From: an uncultured Thermogutta sp.
GTDB lineage: Bacteria; Planctomycetota; Planctomycetia; Pirellulales; Thermoguttaceae
Length of the DNA: 47,631 bases
Direction of reading: 5' to 3'
Assembly: GCA_937128505.1 (NCBI GenBank)
Contig: CAKZMM010000047.1
Span: 1 to 47,631 of the forward strand
Shown: positions 1 through 9,328 of the stretch, piece by piece
How positions within the stretch are numbered: position 1 is the stretch's first letter
How the letters are laid out: the number at the start of each line of letters is the position of its first letter
Notes under the pieces: generated by a model
Told to the model about the DNA's origin: nothing
The model's database searches: none
What the model saw: the letters and a program-made list of their open reading frames with translations, nothing else
Program-made: the position numbers and the translations under genes

Positions 1-86
1 CTTAATCTCCTATTACAAGCTTCCTATTACAAGTTCAAGTTAAAGAAAGCTAGACGATTGATCGCTCGAGAGAGGGGTGAACTCCG

Positions 87-965
87 TTGAGGATATCCGT
101 TAGGCATAAAAGCATGGCCGCGTTTTTGGAGGGCCACTTTCTGCGGGGAAAAGGCCGGGTTGTCTTCGGGAGATGGGATAAGGTCGCGCGGAATAGGGCT
201 ACTCGTGCCGCGATTTTGGCGCTGTGCGTTTTCACTTTTTTTTCCAATCCGGCCGATTGCCAATGGCAAGAAATCCGCTCGATCGGCCTGTTTGAGATTT
301 GGGCACAGTTTCCCCTGGCGGAGGTTGAGTCGGAGCTTGCACCCCTTCTGCGCTTGCCGGAGGATTTGCGGCGGGCTCTTTGGATCGAGACCCCTCCAGT
401 CTCGGTGGTTGTGCAAATCTTCAAAAGTCGTGCCGAGTACCGACAGCATTTAGAGAGTTTTTACCCGGATGTACCGTTTCGGCGAGCATTGTATGTACAG
501 CGGCAAGGTCGAGCGGTAGTCCTGGCTTATCGCAGTGGCGAGCTGCTTACCGACCTGTTGCATGAAGGCACGCATGCGCTTCTCCACCAATGGCTGCCCG
601 TGGTTCCACTTTGGCTCGATGAGGGGCTGGCAGAATACTTCGAGATGCCGCCAGGGCGTCGGGCATTCGACCACCCGCATCTGGAAACTGTGAGGCGCGA
701 GTTGCGGTGGCGTATGTTGGTAGATTTGGAGCGTCTAGAGAATCTGCGAGATATGAGCCAAATGGGAGGGAAAGAATATCGTGGTTCCTGGGCGTGGGTT
801 CACTTCTTCTTAAATGGTCCGCCGGAGGTGGCGGAGGAGTTTCGAGCTTATCTGCGAAATATTCAGCATGGCTACCCTAATGGTCGTCTTTCTGAAAGAC
901 TTGCTGCCCGATTTCCGGAATTAGAGCGAATGGTGAAAAGCCATTTCAGGTCTTGGCAACCGTGA
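87..965 (+). CDS. Secreted or membrane-anchored gluzincin-type metallopeptidase-like protein
   Basis: The protein is 292 residues long and of unknown specific function. It carries a zinc-peptidase signature: HEGTH at residues 159-163 (HExxH) followed by a DEGLAEYF stretch in which E179 lies 16 residues after the second histidine, as expected for the third zinc ligand of gluzincins such as peptidase MA and DUF1570 proteins. A hydrophobic run at about residues 40-53 looks like a signal peptide or anchor behind an unusually long basic N-terminus. The TTG at 87 has a GAGGGG-like site just upstream; an in-frame ATG at 114 has no obvious ribosome site but would shorten the N-terminus. The protein probably acts outside the cytoplasm as a peptidase. 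Its substrate is unknown. The family call is firm at motif level only. Confidence 0.7.
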   Translation: MRISVRHKSMAAFLEGHFLRGKGRVVFGRWDKVARNRATRAAILALCVFTFFSNPADCQWQEIRSIGLFEIWAQFPLAEVESELAPLLRLPEDLRRALWIETPPVSVVVQIFKSRAEYRQHLESFYPDVPFRRALYVQRQGRAVVLAYRSGELLTDLLHEGTHALLHQWLPVVPLWLDEGLAEYFEMPPGRRAFDHPHLETVRRELRWRMLVDLERLENLRDMSQMGGKEYRGSWAWVHFFLNGPPEVAEEFRAYLRNIQHGYPNGRLSERLAARFPELERMVKSHFRSWQP

Positions 966-1667
966 ATCTGGTAAAGCTTCGTAGATTGTAGGGAGAAATG
1001 TGCGCCGGGCATCGGCACGATTTCCGTCGCCTCCTTATGTCATTTTGCTTTTTCCTACATTCCCCTTTTTTCCTCCAGTCCCAACTTCTCAGAAAGGCTA
1101 CAGCGCGTTTACCCCGTGAGTTTGTCGAAGGCAGGGGGCCCAACGGGTAAAAAACCCGTTTTCTCTTCCCACTTTCTCCTTTAGAAATGACTTCCGTACG
1201 TTTTGCCGGGAAGCCGTGCCCTTCGAATACTCCGCGCATGTTTAGACAATACACACCCGCGTAAATGCGGTTCTCTTTCGCGACGCTTGCGCGACGGCTG
1301 CACTTCTTGGTTGTGCGTTAATACGCGGGTGACCTCATAATCGATGAAATGTGCAGGCACACCGCGGCGAATCTGTTGAAAATGAATAGCCTGCGGTGAA
1401 TAGACGGGATCGGAAAGTGCTTGTCTTATTTTTTTTAATCTTCCTAGTCGACACAAACTCCTCATCCTAACAGTTGGCTCGATATACCGAATTTCCCTGT
1501 GGAGATGCGATAGCCACGAAAGCAGGGAGGTTCTGGGAAAACGCAGGCTAGTTGCACTCAAGTTATTGGGGAGTGGGTGCCGATACCTTTGACGAATACG
1601 TGATTGCAGCACCTTGCCTGGGTCCAAGGTGCGTTTTGGCTTTGGTTCTTTAAGGAGAAGTAGTCCC
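966..1667. other. Gene-free spacer with weak hairpins
   Basis: No credible gene was seen; the long reading frame on the minus strand here is the antisense shadow of the next gene. It holds a short hairpin at 1142-1160 and a 10-nt perfect inverted repeat, CACCCGCGTA at 1254-1263 and its complement at 1322-1331, separated by 58 nt. Confidence 0.6.
1142..1166 (+). terminator. Possible weak Rho-independent terminator
   Basis: A seven-pair stem (AACGGGT / ACCCGTT) around an A5 loop is followed by TTCTCTT. It lies about 180 nt after the metallopeptidase gene. The U-tract is imperfect, so the call is tentative. Confidence 0.3.
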
Positions 1668-2207
1668 ATGACACGGATGCACCATTCTAAGTGGCTGATC
1701 ATTGGAATGCTCATAAGTTGTTTTATTTTTCCACGCGCCGTGATGGCCACGGGGGTGCCTGAGCCAGCAACCAATCCGAGTAGTATCCGGGACGTGGCCC
1801 TGAAGGATGGTGGCATTCTGATCGGCCGGGTTGTCGACACGAATAACGTGCCTCAGGCTAAGGTGCCGGTAAGTTTGATTGCTGGCGACCGTCAGCTCGC
1901 CGTAGGAATGACCGATGAACAGGGTTACTTCGCGTTTCGTGGGTTGAAAGGTGGGGTATACCACTTGGTGTCGGCGAAAGGGTTGGCGGCTTATCGCGTT
2001 TGGGCTCCGGAGGTTGCTCCACCTAATGCGCAGCCTGGAGCGTTGGTCGTGGCCGGCCAAGACTTAGTACGGGGTCAGTTCGGCGGCCGGCTGGGCATGA
2101 TCTTGACGCATCCGCTCGTAATCGCGGGAGCGGTGGCGACGGCAGTTGCGGTCCCGATCGCAATCGCGGCGGCGGATGACGACGAGGAGCCTCCCGCCAC
2201 CCCGTAG
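1668..2207 (+). CDS. Secreted carboxypeptidase-regulatory-like protein with C-terminal membrane helix
   Basis: The protein has 179 residues starting at the ATG at 1668, which is preceded by AAGGAGAAG at a good distance; longer in-frame starts lack such a site. It has a basic N-terminus and hydrophobic signal (residues 8-27). Its central part, with the pattern GRVVDTNNVPQAKVPVSL followed by TDEQGYFAFRGLKGGVYHL, is typical of the carboxypeptidase regulatory-like (transthyretin-type beta-sandwich) fold. Near the C-terminus lies an Ala/Val-rich hydrophobic helix and then the acidic tail ADDDEEPP. This arrangement is common in planctomycete cell-envelope proteins. It is probably a structural or binding protein outside the cytoplasm; no enzymatic motif is visible. 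Confidence 0.75.
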   Translation: MTRMHHSKWLIIGMLISCFIFPRAVMATGVPEPATNPSSIRDVALKDGGILIGRVVDTNNVPQAKVPVSLIAGDRQLAVGMTDEQGYFAFRGLKGGVYHLVSAKGLAAYRVWAPEVAPPNAQPGALVVAGQDLVRGQFGGRLGMILTHPLVIAGAVATAVAVPIAIAAADDDEEPPATP

Positions 2208-2487
2208 GCTCGCCTTCAGAATGTGTTGCCAACGGATATAAACGGATGGATCGGCACAGATCCAAAGGCTAGAGCTAGCGAGAGTTGCGGCAGGCAAATA
2301 AACCCCTCAAAACTGAGTGAAAAGTTAATCGTTTGGAGAAGCGAAGCTAACGATAACCTAGACGTTATTTAGGAGAGACGAAACCAGCACTCGAACAAGC
2401 TAAGGTACGATAGTTCTCCCGCAAGTTTTCGGTGAGTAAAGGGGGCAAGCGGGTTATAAATCCGGTTGCTTCCTCCCCTACGGTGCC

Positions 2488-2571
2488 CCCTCCGTGCGCC
2501 ATGCGTGTAAGCAGTCAGGTAGGCCACATCGTACCCGCGTAACCTACACCCTCCGGGCGCCCTGCGTGTAA
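2488..2571. repeat. Two 23-nt near-identical direct repeats, 61-nt period
   Basis: Copies at 2488-2510 and 2549-2571 share 21 of 23 positions and both end in TGCGTGTAA. The 61-nt period is the same as that of the decayed CRISPR-like array near 9 kb and matches a repeat plus spacer of type I-E size, but only two copies are clear here. Confidence 0.5.
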
Positions 2572-2639
2572 ACCCCGCCTTTGAAAATCCGTTGAGTTTG
2601 ATCCGCCGTAAGTGTGCCAGGATGTTCCTGAGGTTAGAG

Positions 2640-2961
2640 CCCTCTTGGCATAAGCGGTGATTGGCGGTGGCAACGGGCATCAATCGGCGACCAGGGAGTA
2701 CCCCGGGACCGCTGGTAAGGAGGTGGTTTGCAGGCGGGGACTAATTACGGGAAATTGCGGGGAAGAACTGCGGGGGATTTTTGTCTCCGCGGTTTGCCTT
2801 CGGTCCGTAAAACGTAGGGGGTCGCAGAACCCTCGGCACGACGGGGTAGCTGTTTAAGCTAAGTTAAGCGGTTTGAGCTATATTGAGTGACTGAACCGAA
2901 AAACTAAGTGAAACCGAAGCCTATGAAGGCTTTAGAGCCCCGGTACCCCCGGGGTTTTTTT
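2640..2961 (+). ncRNA. Possible non-coding RNA or leader ending in a terminator
   Basis: This GC-rich, non-coding stretch contains several self-complementary segments, including AAGCCT-ATGA-AGGCTT near 2916-2932, and runs directly into a clean Rho-independent terminator. There is no protein gene immediately upstream to own that terminator. I looked for landmark sequences of RNase P RNA, tmRNA and SRP RNA and did not find them, so the class is unknown. It could instead be a long untranslated region or a remnant. Confidence 0.25.
2938..2961 (+). terminator. Strong Rho-independent terminator
   Basis: The stem CCCCGG / CCGGGG around the loop TACCC is followed by seven consecutive T residues. A second small hairpin (AAGCCT/AGGCTT) sits just before it. 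It reads on the plus strand and lies 730 nt downstream of the nearest protein gene, which hints at a separate short transcript ending here. Confidence 0.75.
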
Positions 2962-3092
2962 GTTGGTGTAGTGGGGTTTTGGCATCGATGCCGAGTGCTC
3001 TAGCTCTTGTGTTGAGGCGGTCTGTCATTACGCCGCGGGCGATGAAGCGTACTAAGCCAAATTATTAAGCTTGACCCGAGTAGTATGCTTTT

Positions 3093-3109
3093 CGAAAGTC
3101 GTACTTTCG
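3093..3109. promoter_or_regulatory. Perfect inverted repeat upstream of mdh
   Basis: CGAAAGT-CGT-ACTTTCG is a seven-pair perfect inverted repeat with a 3-nt centre, about 250 nt upstream of the malate dehydrogenase start. It has no T-run and may be an operator or a 5'-leader hairpin. Confidence 0.3.
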
Positions 3110-3327
3110 TCGAATCGAAAACAGGGTGGAATCCAAAGTTGTATTGTCGTCGAAGAGCGTGTGAATTTGCGCCGCGTGTTGGATCGGTTTCTCTTTTTTG
3201 TAGACCGGTTACAATCTTTTCAGAATCTTTGGATCCAATTTGGTGCTTACCGGCTCGAGGGGCTTTGATCTTCGACCGGCAGGGGCTATCTTGAGAAGCT
3301 CTTTTGGTGGGATACTTCGAAACGTAG

Positions 3328-4307
<980 letters not shown>

Positions 4308-4308
<1 letters not shown>

Positions 4309-4336
4309 GCCGCGCGAACCCTGTCGCGGCTTTGGT
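4308..4336 (+). terminator. Possible terminator overlapping the mdh stop
   Basis: AGCCGCG (4308-4314) pairs with CGCGGCT (4325-4331) immediately after the mdh stop codon. The following TTGGTGGCCTTTTG is only a weak U-tract. Confidence 0.4.
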
Positions 4337-5202
4337 GGCCTTTTGTGGACCTTGGCCATCGAGCACTAATCGATGTGGCCGGTTGCCTTGGGGGATCGGA
4401 GACGATCGTTTTGAAAAAAGTGGTGGGTCGATTAAAGACGTGGTTTTGAGGGGGGTGGTTGGGTTCCCAAGGCCGCCTCCGCCAAAGCGTCAATCTAGTT
4501 AAGCGCGCGGAAAGTTCGATAACCGTGGAGAAGAACTCTCGAAGGAAAAGTGCTTTTGGTCCTTCGGGCCGGCGTGATTTTGAGTTTTAAGGCGGCAACG
4601 TTATGAACGGGTGTTTCGGATATTAGGTTGAAAATCGCATTTGGCTTGCAGTTTGCGTATATCTTGTTTCGGATATTTTGTTTCGGATATCTTGTTTCGG
4701 AGACGGGGGAAGCTCAGATCACCGGGGGAGATATTAGCTCTTCTAGCGTCGCATCGATCGGAACAATGGTCTTATTGAGCGACTTTTCGGCAAACAGCTA
4801 TTTTCTTTTTTCGAGTCCTTTTTCCGCGGTTGATCGCACTCAGGGATGGCGGCAGAATTTGTGCTGGCGCAAGCAGATTGTGTACGGAAGCCTGCCGGCG
4901 ATCAAATCCTCCTTCTAAAGGCGAATACGCTTTTTCGATTGGCCGGAGTTGACACAGGAGGCTTCCCAAGTTTAAAGTTTTGCCCGTCGCAAATTCCGAT
5001 GCGCGTTGGGTAGCATTTCAGGATCGTCTTCTGGGCAAAATCTCCTTCTGGAGAGCCTGGTCGAATGATGGGTGGAAACACCTGTCGGTAAGGGCCGTAA
5101 TGCGCTCACTCGGTTTTGAGGAACTTCCGCATTCAGGGTTTTGTGTTCAGACGCAAGAGGCGAGCGATTAATTGGATCAAAAGGCAAGTGGGGTGGCCTA
5201 TC
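4309..5202. other. Gene-free spacer between mdh and the hydrolase-like gene
   Basis: No convincing gene is visible. A 96-residue open frame at 4628-4918 starts within a 14-bp tandem repeat and resembles nothing I recognise. The repeat is the only distinct element. Confidence 0.55.
4659..4700. repeat. 14-bp tandem repeat, three copies
   Basis: The unit ATATCTTGTTTCGG occurs at 4659-4672 and 4687-4700, with a one-base variant (ATATTTTGTTTCGG) at 4673-4686. A partial copy, TGTTTCGGATATT, lies about 45 nt upstream. Confidence 0.9.
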
Positions 5203-6000
5203 ATGGAGCCTTCCAAGTCTGCTTCAAATAGATCGTCCTCCAAAAAACGCTTTCGAAGTTCGTCAATAGAGGGCGGGGTCTTTCGCCATTCGCTTTGCGA
5301 ATCATCCTATGTCCTATTCGCGCCGCAGCATTATGAGCCCAATTATGCATACCCATTGTTAGTGTGGTTGCATAGTCCGGGTTGCGACGAGACACAACTG
5401 CTGCGAATCATGCCTTTTGTGAGCTTGCGCAATTATGTAGCGGTAGCTCCCCAGGGATTGCTCCGGGAAAATTGCGAGGAATCTCGTCAGGAGGGCGTGG
5501 AGGCCACGGGGGAAAAAGGCTACGATTGGCCTGAGACTGCTGAAGATGTTGATTTAGTGTGGACCCGAGTGCTGGATGCCTTGCAGGCTGCGCAAGGACG
5601 TTATCATATTTCGCCGCAGCGGGTTTTTATTGCAGGTTGTGATCGCGGCGGGACGATGGCCTTGCGGATTGCCCTGGAGTGGCCGGGGTATTTTGCGGGG
5701 GCTGCATCGGTCTGCGGGGCGTTTCCGCAGGGATTTGCCCCGTTGAGCCGGCTTCGGCAGGCGCGGCATCTATCGTTGCTATTGACCGTGGCTCAGTTCA
5801 GCCAGACCTATGGCCCGCAGCAGGCGGCCCGGGATCTGCGATTACTCCACGCAGCGGGCTTCAACTTGCTTTTGCGTCAATATTCTTGTCCGCATCAGCT
5901 CCATGAAGTGATGTTGGCTGATCTGAACCGGTGGATCATGAGCGAGATCACCGGCACGGATCATTTCTCCAGCGGTAGCCGGCGTGTTGCTTGGGGATAG
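5203..6000 (+). CDS. Alpha/beta-hydrolase (phospholipase/carboxylesterase-like) with abnormal active site
   Basis: The protein has 265 residues from the ATG at 5203; a longer TTG-start version is less likely. The fold is that of small carboxylesterases/phospholipases: a strand and oxyanion segment PLLVWLHSPG (51-60), a middle region ending YDWPE, then the nucleophile elbow IAGCDRGGTMAL. The elbow normally reads GxSxG; here it is G-C-D-R-G, so the nucleophile position is Asp147. The usual HGxxDxxVP acid motif is also absent, replaced near residues 191-204 by LLLTVAQFSQTYG. Histidines H231 and H234 lie near the expected catalytic-His position. It is either a pseudoenzyme or uses an Asp nucleophile as dehalogenases do. 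No signal peptide is evident. Substrate unknown. Confidence 0.7.
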   Translation: MEPSKSASNRSSSKKRFRSSSIEGGVFRHSLCESSYVLFAPQHYEPNYAYPLLVWLHSPGCDETQLLRIMPFVSLRNYVAVAPQGLLRENCEESRQEGVEATGEKGYDWPETAEDVDLVWTRVLDALQAAQGRYHISPQRVFIAGCDRGGTMALRIALEWPGYFAGAASVCGAFPQGFAPLSRLRQARHLSLLLTVAQFSQTYGPQQAARDLRLLHAAGFNLLLRQYSCPHQLHEVMLADLNRWIMSEITGTDHFSSGSRRVAWG

Positions 6001-6246
6001 TAGCTCGAGGATAAGCGGCTTCTGAGAGCGGGCAGACGGTTTTGTCGATTTTGTCGATGGTTAAATCTCCTTTGCAATTAAGCAAGGCATAGCGGCGGGC
6101 CTTGGCGGTTTGGAAAGAATGATGGCGTAGGTCAATGCAGCGGCGGCAGAGTGTTGGTCGATTGAGAGAACTCGACTAAGAGAAGTTGCCCGCTACTCAG
6201 GCGGCGCAGGGTTTCGATAATGCCGGAGGTCACGGAGGACCTTTCG

Positions 6247-6561
6247 ATGAAACGATTGTGCTTTCGATGGATCGGCGTTTTTTTCCTGCTTATCATCTTT
6301 TGCTTGCCGGCATCCACTCTTGCGCAAGGGCAGAAAACGAGACTGGATGCCGCCACAATTAAAGCGGGTTTGAGGACGGAAACCCCGGAAGAAAACGGCT
6401 ACATCGAGCAGGTGCTCGAAATGGTTCGTCGGGGGCAATTGCCTCGGAAGCTTGTCGAGGCAACGTTCTTTTGGGCACGGCGCAAGCCGGACCATCAATT
6501 CCAGTATTTTCAGCGGGCTTTGCGGCTTCAAGCTACGCGGCTTGGCTTCGATGCACCGTAA
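6247..6561 (+). CDS. Small secreted conserved hypothetical protein
   Basis: The protein has 104 residues from the ATG at 6247, which has GGAGG eight bases upstream. A clear signal peptide (MKRLCFRW followed by a hydrophobic core and ASTLAQG) is followed by a short basic helical domain, with EENGYIEQVLEMVRRG then WARRKPDHQFQYFQRAL. I believe similar proteins occur in other Pirellulales, but their function is unknown. The mature part has no cysteines or catalytic motif. Confidence 0.7.
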   Translation: MKRLCFRWIGVFFLLIIFCLPASTLAQGQKTRLDAATIKAGLRTETPEENGYIEQVLEMVRRGQLPRKLVEATFFWARRKPDHQFQYFQRALRLQATRLGFDAP

Positions 6562-6602
6562 GTAAGAAGGCTCGCCGATTTTCCGGGGGGTTCTTATCTT
6601 TC

Positions 6603-6648
6603 AATTTTCGCGGCCTTGATCCTCTAATTTTCGCGGCCTTGATCCTCT
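6603..6648. repeat. Exact 23-bp tandem duplication
   Basis: The unit beginning AATTTTCGCGGCCTTG and ending GATCCTCT occurs at 6603-6625 and is repeated without change at 6626-6648. Confidence 0.95.
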
Positions 6649-6767
6649 TTTGCCCGGCGGATCTCTTGCGCCAAGGGAAGCTCGAAAGATCGTTTTTCGA
6701 GCCGTATTTGCGTTTTCGCAACGAAGAGCCGATGAATCGGCTTGAAGCCCTGGCGACCTGGGGGATG

Positions 6768-6787
6768 CGCCGGCCTCGAGGCCGGCG
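6768..6787. promoter_or_regulatory. Perfect 20-bp palindrome
   Basis: CGCCGGCCTCGAGGCCGGCG is perfectly self-complementary with no loop and has no T-run after it, so it is not a normal terminator. It may be a protein-binding site. Confidence 0.4.
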
Positions 6788-7229
6788 GCTTCTATCCGGC
6801 GGCTTGATTCAAATCACCTCATGAGACATCTGACGGAGCCCCAATCGTCTTGATGTGCCCCCCTTTGAACTGATTTGCCTGCCTACGCATCGTGCCGGAT
6901 CGAAGTCGCCGTATTGGCGCCTTCAACTGAATTGACGGCAGAGGTCCGGCTCTGATCGAATGACAAAGCAGGAGCTTAACCGGTCGGAGGTGCAGCCGAT
7001 TGTGGAGGGCAAGAAATCGGCTCATTTCGTCCCAAAGTCTGTCAAACCGGCGAGGTTTTCGCAAGGATGGATCTGGGCCGCGCGCTTATGACAAAAGCCC
7101 GCCAAGGCTGGGTAAGGCTTAGTGCAGTGGCATCTTGCCCCCGTAGTTTTCCCCGAATATCCTCGAAGATGGCTTTTGCGGGGGGATTAGTGAATCGGCA
7201 CCCAGGCTCAAACCCGGGGAGGAAAACCC

Positions 7230-8840
7230 ATGGCTTCCTGTCGTGAAAAGATGGTTGTTAAGAGGAGGTCAGAGGCGGGCCAAACGGTCGGCTGCAAGCT
7301 GTGCATGAGCCGGCGGCGATTTCTTGCCGCCGGATGCGTGGGCGGTTCTTTGCTGGCCACCGGCGCTGTTTGCCCGGCAAGGTGGTGTAGCGGTCATGAG
7401 ACGGAAAAGCCGCGGCCGAAAATACGGCTAGTCTTCGCATGCTGGAGTTTGGTTCAAGATCGGCCGACTTGGCCCCATTTGGGGTTCGACATGCGGCCGG
7501 AGATCCAGCGAGTTCAGGAACAATTGCCGAAGCTTTGCCCGGAGTTGGAGTTTCTGCCGGTTGTCGTTCATACGCCGGAGGATGCCAGCAAGTTACTAAC
7601 GGCCGACGAGCGAGATGGGATCACCGGTTACATTGTGTATCAGATGAATAATTGGATTCAGGTGATGCAGCCGATTGTGGCCGCGGGTCGGCCCACGATC
7701 GTGGCTCAATTTATTTACGGGGGAAGCGGCGGGTTTTTGGTCTACACGGCTGGGTTGCGGAAAAAGTATGAAAATATCGCGGTCATCAGTTCTTCCAAGA
7801 TCGAAGATTTGGCTGCCGCTGCGCGATGCTTCCGGCTCATTGCCCAAGGGGCCAGCCCAAGTGAATTTGTGGAAGCTTGCGAACGGGTTCGGCGGGAAAG
7901 CACGCCGGCGGCTTCGCGATTGGCCGGTGTGGCCGATTCGTTGCAATTGACTTCGCCCCGCGAGGTATTGGAAGCTTTGGCAGGGAGCAAAATTCTTGCC
8001 GTGGGGCGGTATCAGACAGCGGTGGCAGGCTCTTTAGAGGAAACGATGAAAATCAGCGTAGTCCGCGTGGACTTCCCGGAGTTTTCCGCGGCTTATGAGG
8101 CTACGGATGTGGAGGAAGCTCGGGAAATTGCGGCGCGGTGGCGGAACCAGGCCCGAAAGATCGATATTCCCGAGCCGGAAGAGACGCTGGAAAAGTCCGC
8201 GCGGGTCTATCTGGCGCAACAACTCCTGCTGGAAAAACACCAAGCGACGGCTATTACGATCAATTGTCTAGGGGGGTTTTATGGGGGACATCTGGCAGGC
8301 TATCCGTGCTTGGGGTTCGTGGAGCTGAACAACGCGGGTCAGATTGGGGCGTGCGAAGCGGACCTCATTTCCACGGCAACGATGATGGCCGGATGGCATC
8401 TCGCCAATCGCCCCGGTTACATCTCGGATCCGGTGCTCGATAGTTCGAAACGCCAAATTATCTATGCCCATTGCGTGGCACCCACGAAGGTTTTGGGACC
8501 TCAGGGGCCGAAATGCGAGTTTGAAATTTTGACCCATAATGAGGATCGCAAAGGGGCGTCCGTCAGATCCCTTTTGCCGCTCGGTTACATGACGACAACC
8601 TGCGAGATCCACCCGGTGCGGAAAGAGATTTTGTGCCACCGTGGTGTTGCCGTAGAAAACGTCGATGAGGACCGAGGATGCCGCACCAAGCTGGCCGTCG
8701 AACCGTTAGGGGATTACGAGAAGCTCTACACGTACTGGGATCTTTACGGTTGGCACCGCGTGACCTTCTATGGGGATCTTTGGGAACCGTTGCAGGAACT
8801 GGCCAAGGCGTTGGGATTTGCGTTTGTGGCGGAGACATGA
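7230..8840 (+). CDS. Twin-arginine-exported L-fucose/arabinose isomerase-like protein
   Basis: The protein has 536 residues; the ATG at 7230 follows a GGGGAGG site. A twin-arginine signal is present (SRRRFLAAG at residues 27-35, then a hydrophobic stretch to about 48), preceded by an unusual N-terminal extension with a CKLC pair. The rest resembles the fucose/arabinose-isomerase superfamily: an N-terminal alpha/beta part with a VYQMNNW segment, and a C-terminal part with NCLGGFYGG, CLGFVELNN and CEADLISTATMM. Such isomerases are normally cytosolic, so export is remarkable. Whether it isomerises sugars is not established; it may bind or modify another substrate outside the cytoplasm. The fold assignment is from memory of motifs, not alignment. 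Confidence 0.6.
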   Translation: MASCREKMVVKRRSEAGQTVGCKLCMSRRRFLAAGCVGGSLLATGAVCPARWCSGHETEKPRPKIRLVFACWSLVQDRPTWPHLGFDMRPEIQRVQEQLPKLCPELEFLPVVVHTPEDASKLLTADERDGITGYIVYQMNNWIQVMQPIVAAGRPTIVAQFIYGGSGGFLVYTAGLRKKYENIAVISSSKIEDLAAAARCFRLIAQGASPSEFVEACERVRRESTPAASRLAGVADSLQLTSPREVLEALAGSKILAVGRYQTAVAGSLEETMKISVVRVDFPEFSAAYEATDVEEAREIAARWRNQARKIDIPEPEETLEKSARVYLAQQLLLEKHQATAITINCLGGFYGGHLAGYPCLGFVELNNAGQIGACEADLISTATMMAGWHLANRPGYISDPVLDSSKRQIIYAHCVAPTKVLGPQGPKCEFEILTHNEDRKGASVRSLLPLGYMTTTCEIHPVRKEILCHRGVAVENVDEDRGCRTKLAVEPLGDYEKLYTYWDLYGWHRVTFYGDLWEPLQELAKALGFAFVAET

Positions 8841-9328
8841 TGCGGAAGTGCCGCGTGTGCGCTGCCGGCTTTTGCAGCCGTTCAGGGGGTTCTTTACGGA
8901 GTGCCTTAGGCTAGGTTGCCGGCAGTAGTTCTTTGTGGGGAGAGGCGACCGGTTGTGGGCAAAGCCGAAGTCTCCCGCATACGCGGGGGGAAGTCCCAAG
9001 CACCGGACGCGCGTGCAGCATTTCGTGCAAGCCTTCCGCACACACAGGGGGAAATCGGAAGAAGTGCTTTTGCTTGTGCAGGTACGGATCAATTCGCCCC
9101 GGGGGTGGGGTAGGTCTGATTTACGCGGGATGGATGACCCAAGATGATCGCTCCCGCCCTCAAGCGGGGGAAGATGTCGCATCTCTGGCACCGATCGCTG
9201 CGGCATGAATGAGTCCCGCGCTTAAGCGGGGAAGATGCTGCCTGCCGGTGCCGACGGTTGTGGTACAGCACTGCCCCCAAACGTGAAGAACGGTGGAATG
9301 AACGGGCCCTCGCGGCCGGAGGGGCGTA
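8841..9328. other. Gene-free spacer containing the decayed CRISPR-like array
   Basis: No protein gene is seen between the isomerase-like gene and the convergent radical SAM gene. The main element is the degenerate repeat array at 8969-9298. No cas gene lies in the window. Confidence 0.6.
8969..9298. CRISPR. Decayed CRISPR-like array, about six degenerate repeats
   Basis: Degenerate palindromic units recur at steps of about 61, 60, 58, 62 and 59 nt: near 8970, 9031, 9091, 9149, 9211 and 9270. The best copies read TCTCCCGCATACGCGGGGGG, GCTCCCGCCCTCAAGCGGGG and GAGTCCCGCGCTTAAGCGGG, each followed by AAG. The CCCGC...GCGGG hairpin with a GAAG-type tail and the 61-nt period fit a type I-E-like repeat of 28-29 nt with 32-33-nt spacers. 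The third and sixth units are badly eroded and no two copies are identical, so the array is almost certainly non-functional. A family of hairpin repeats unrelated to CRISPR is the alternative. Confidence 0.45.

Larger units (their letters stand above)
6562..7229. other. Gene-free spacer with exact tandem duplication and long palindrome
   Basis: No credible gene. It contains an exact 23-bp duplication and a perfect 20-bp palindrome, listed separately. Confidence 0.6.

Noticed and set aside
4628-4918. 96-residue frame after mdh
   Set aside because: It begins in a 14-bp tandem repeat, lacks a ribosome site and resembles no family.
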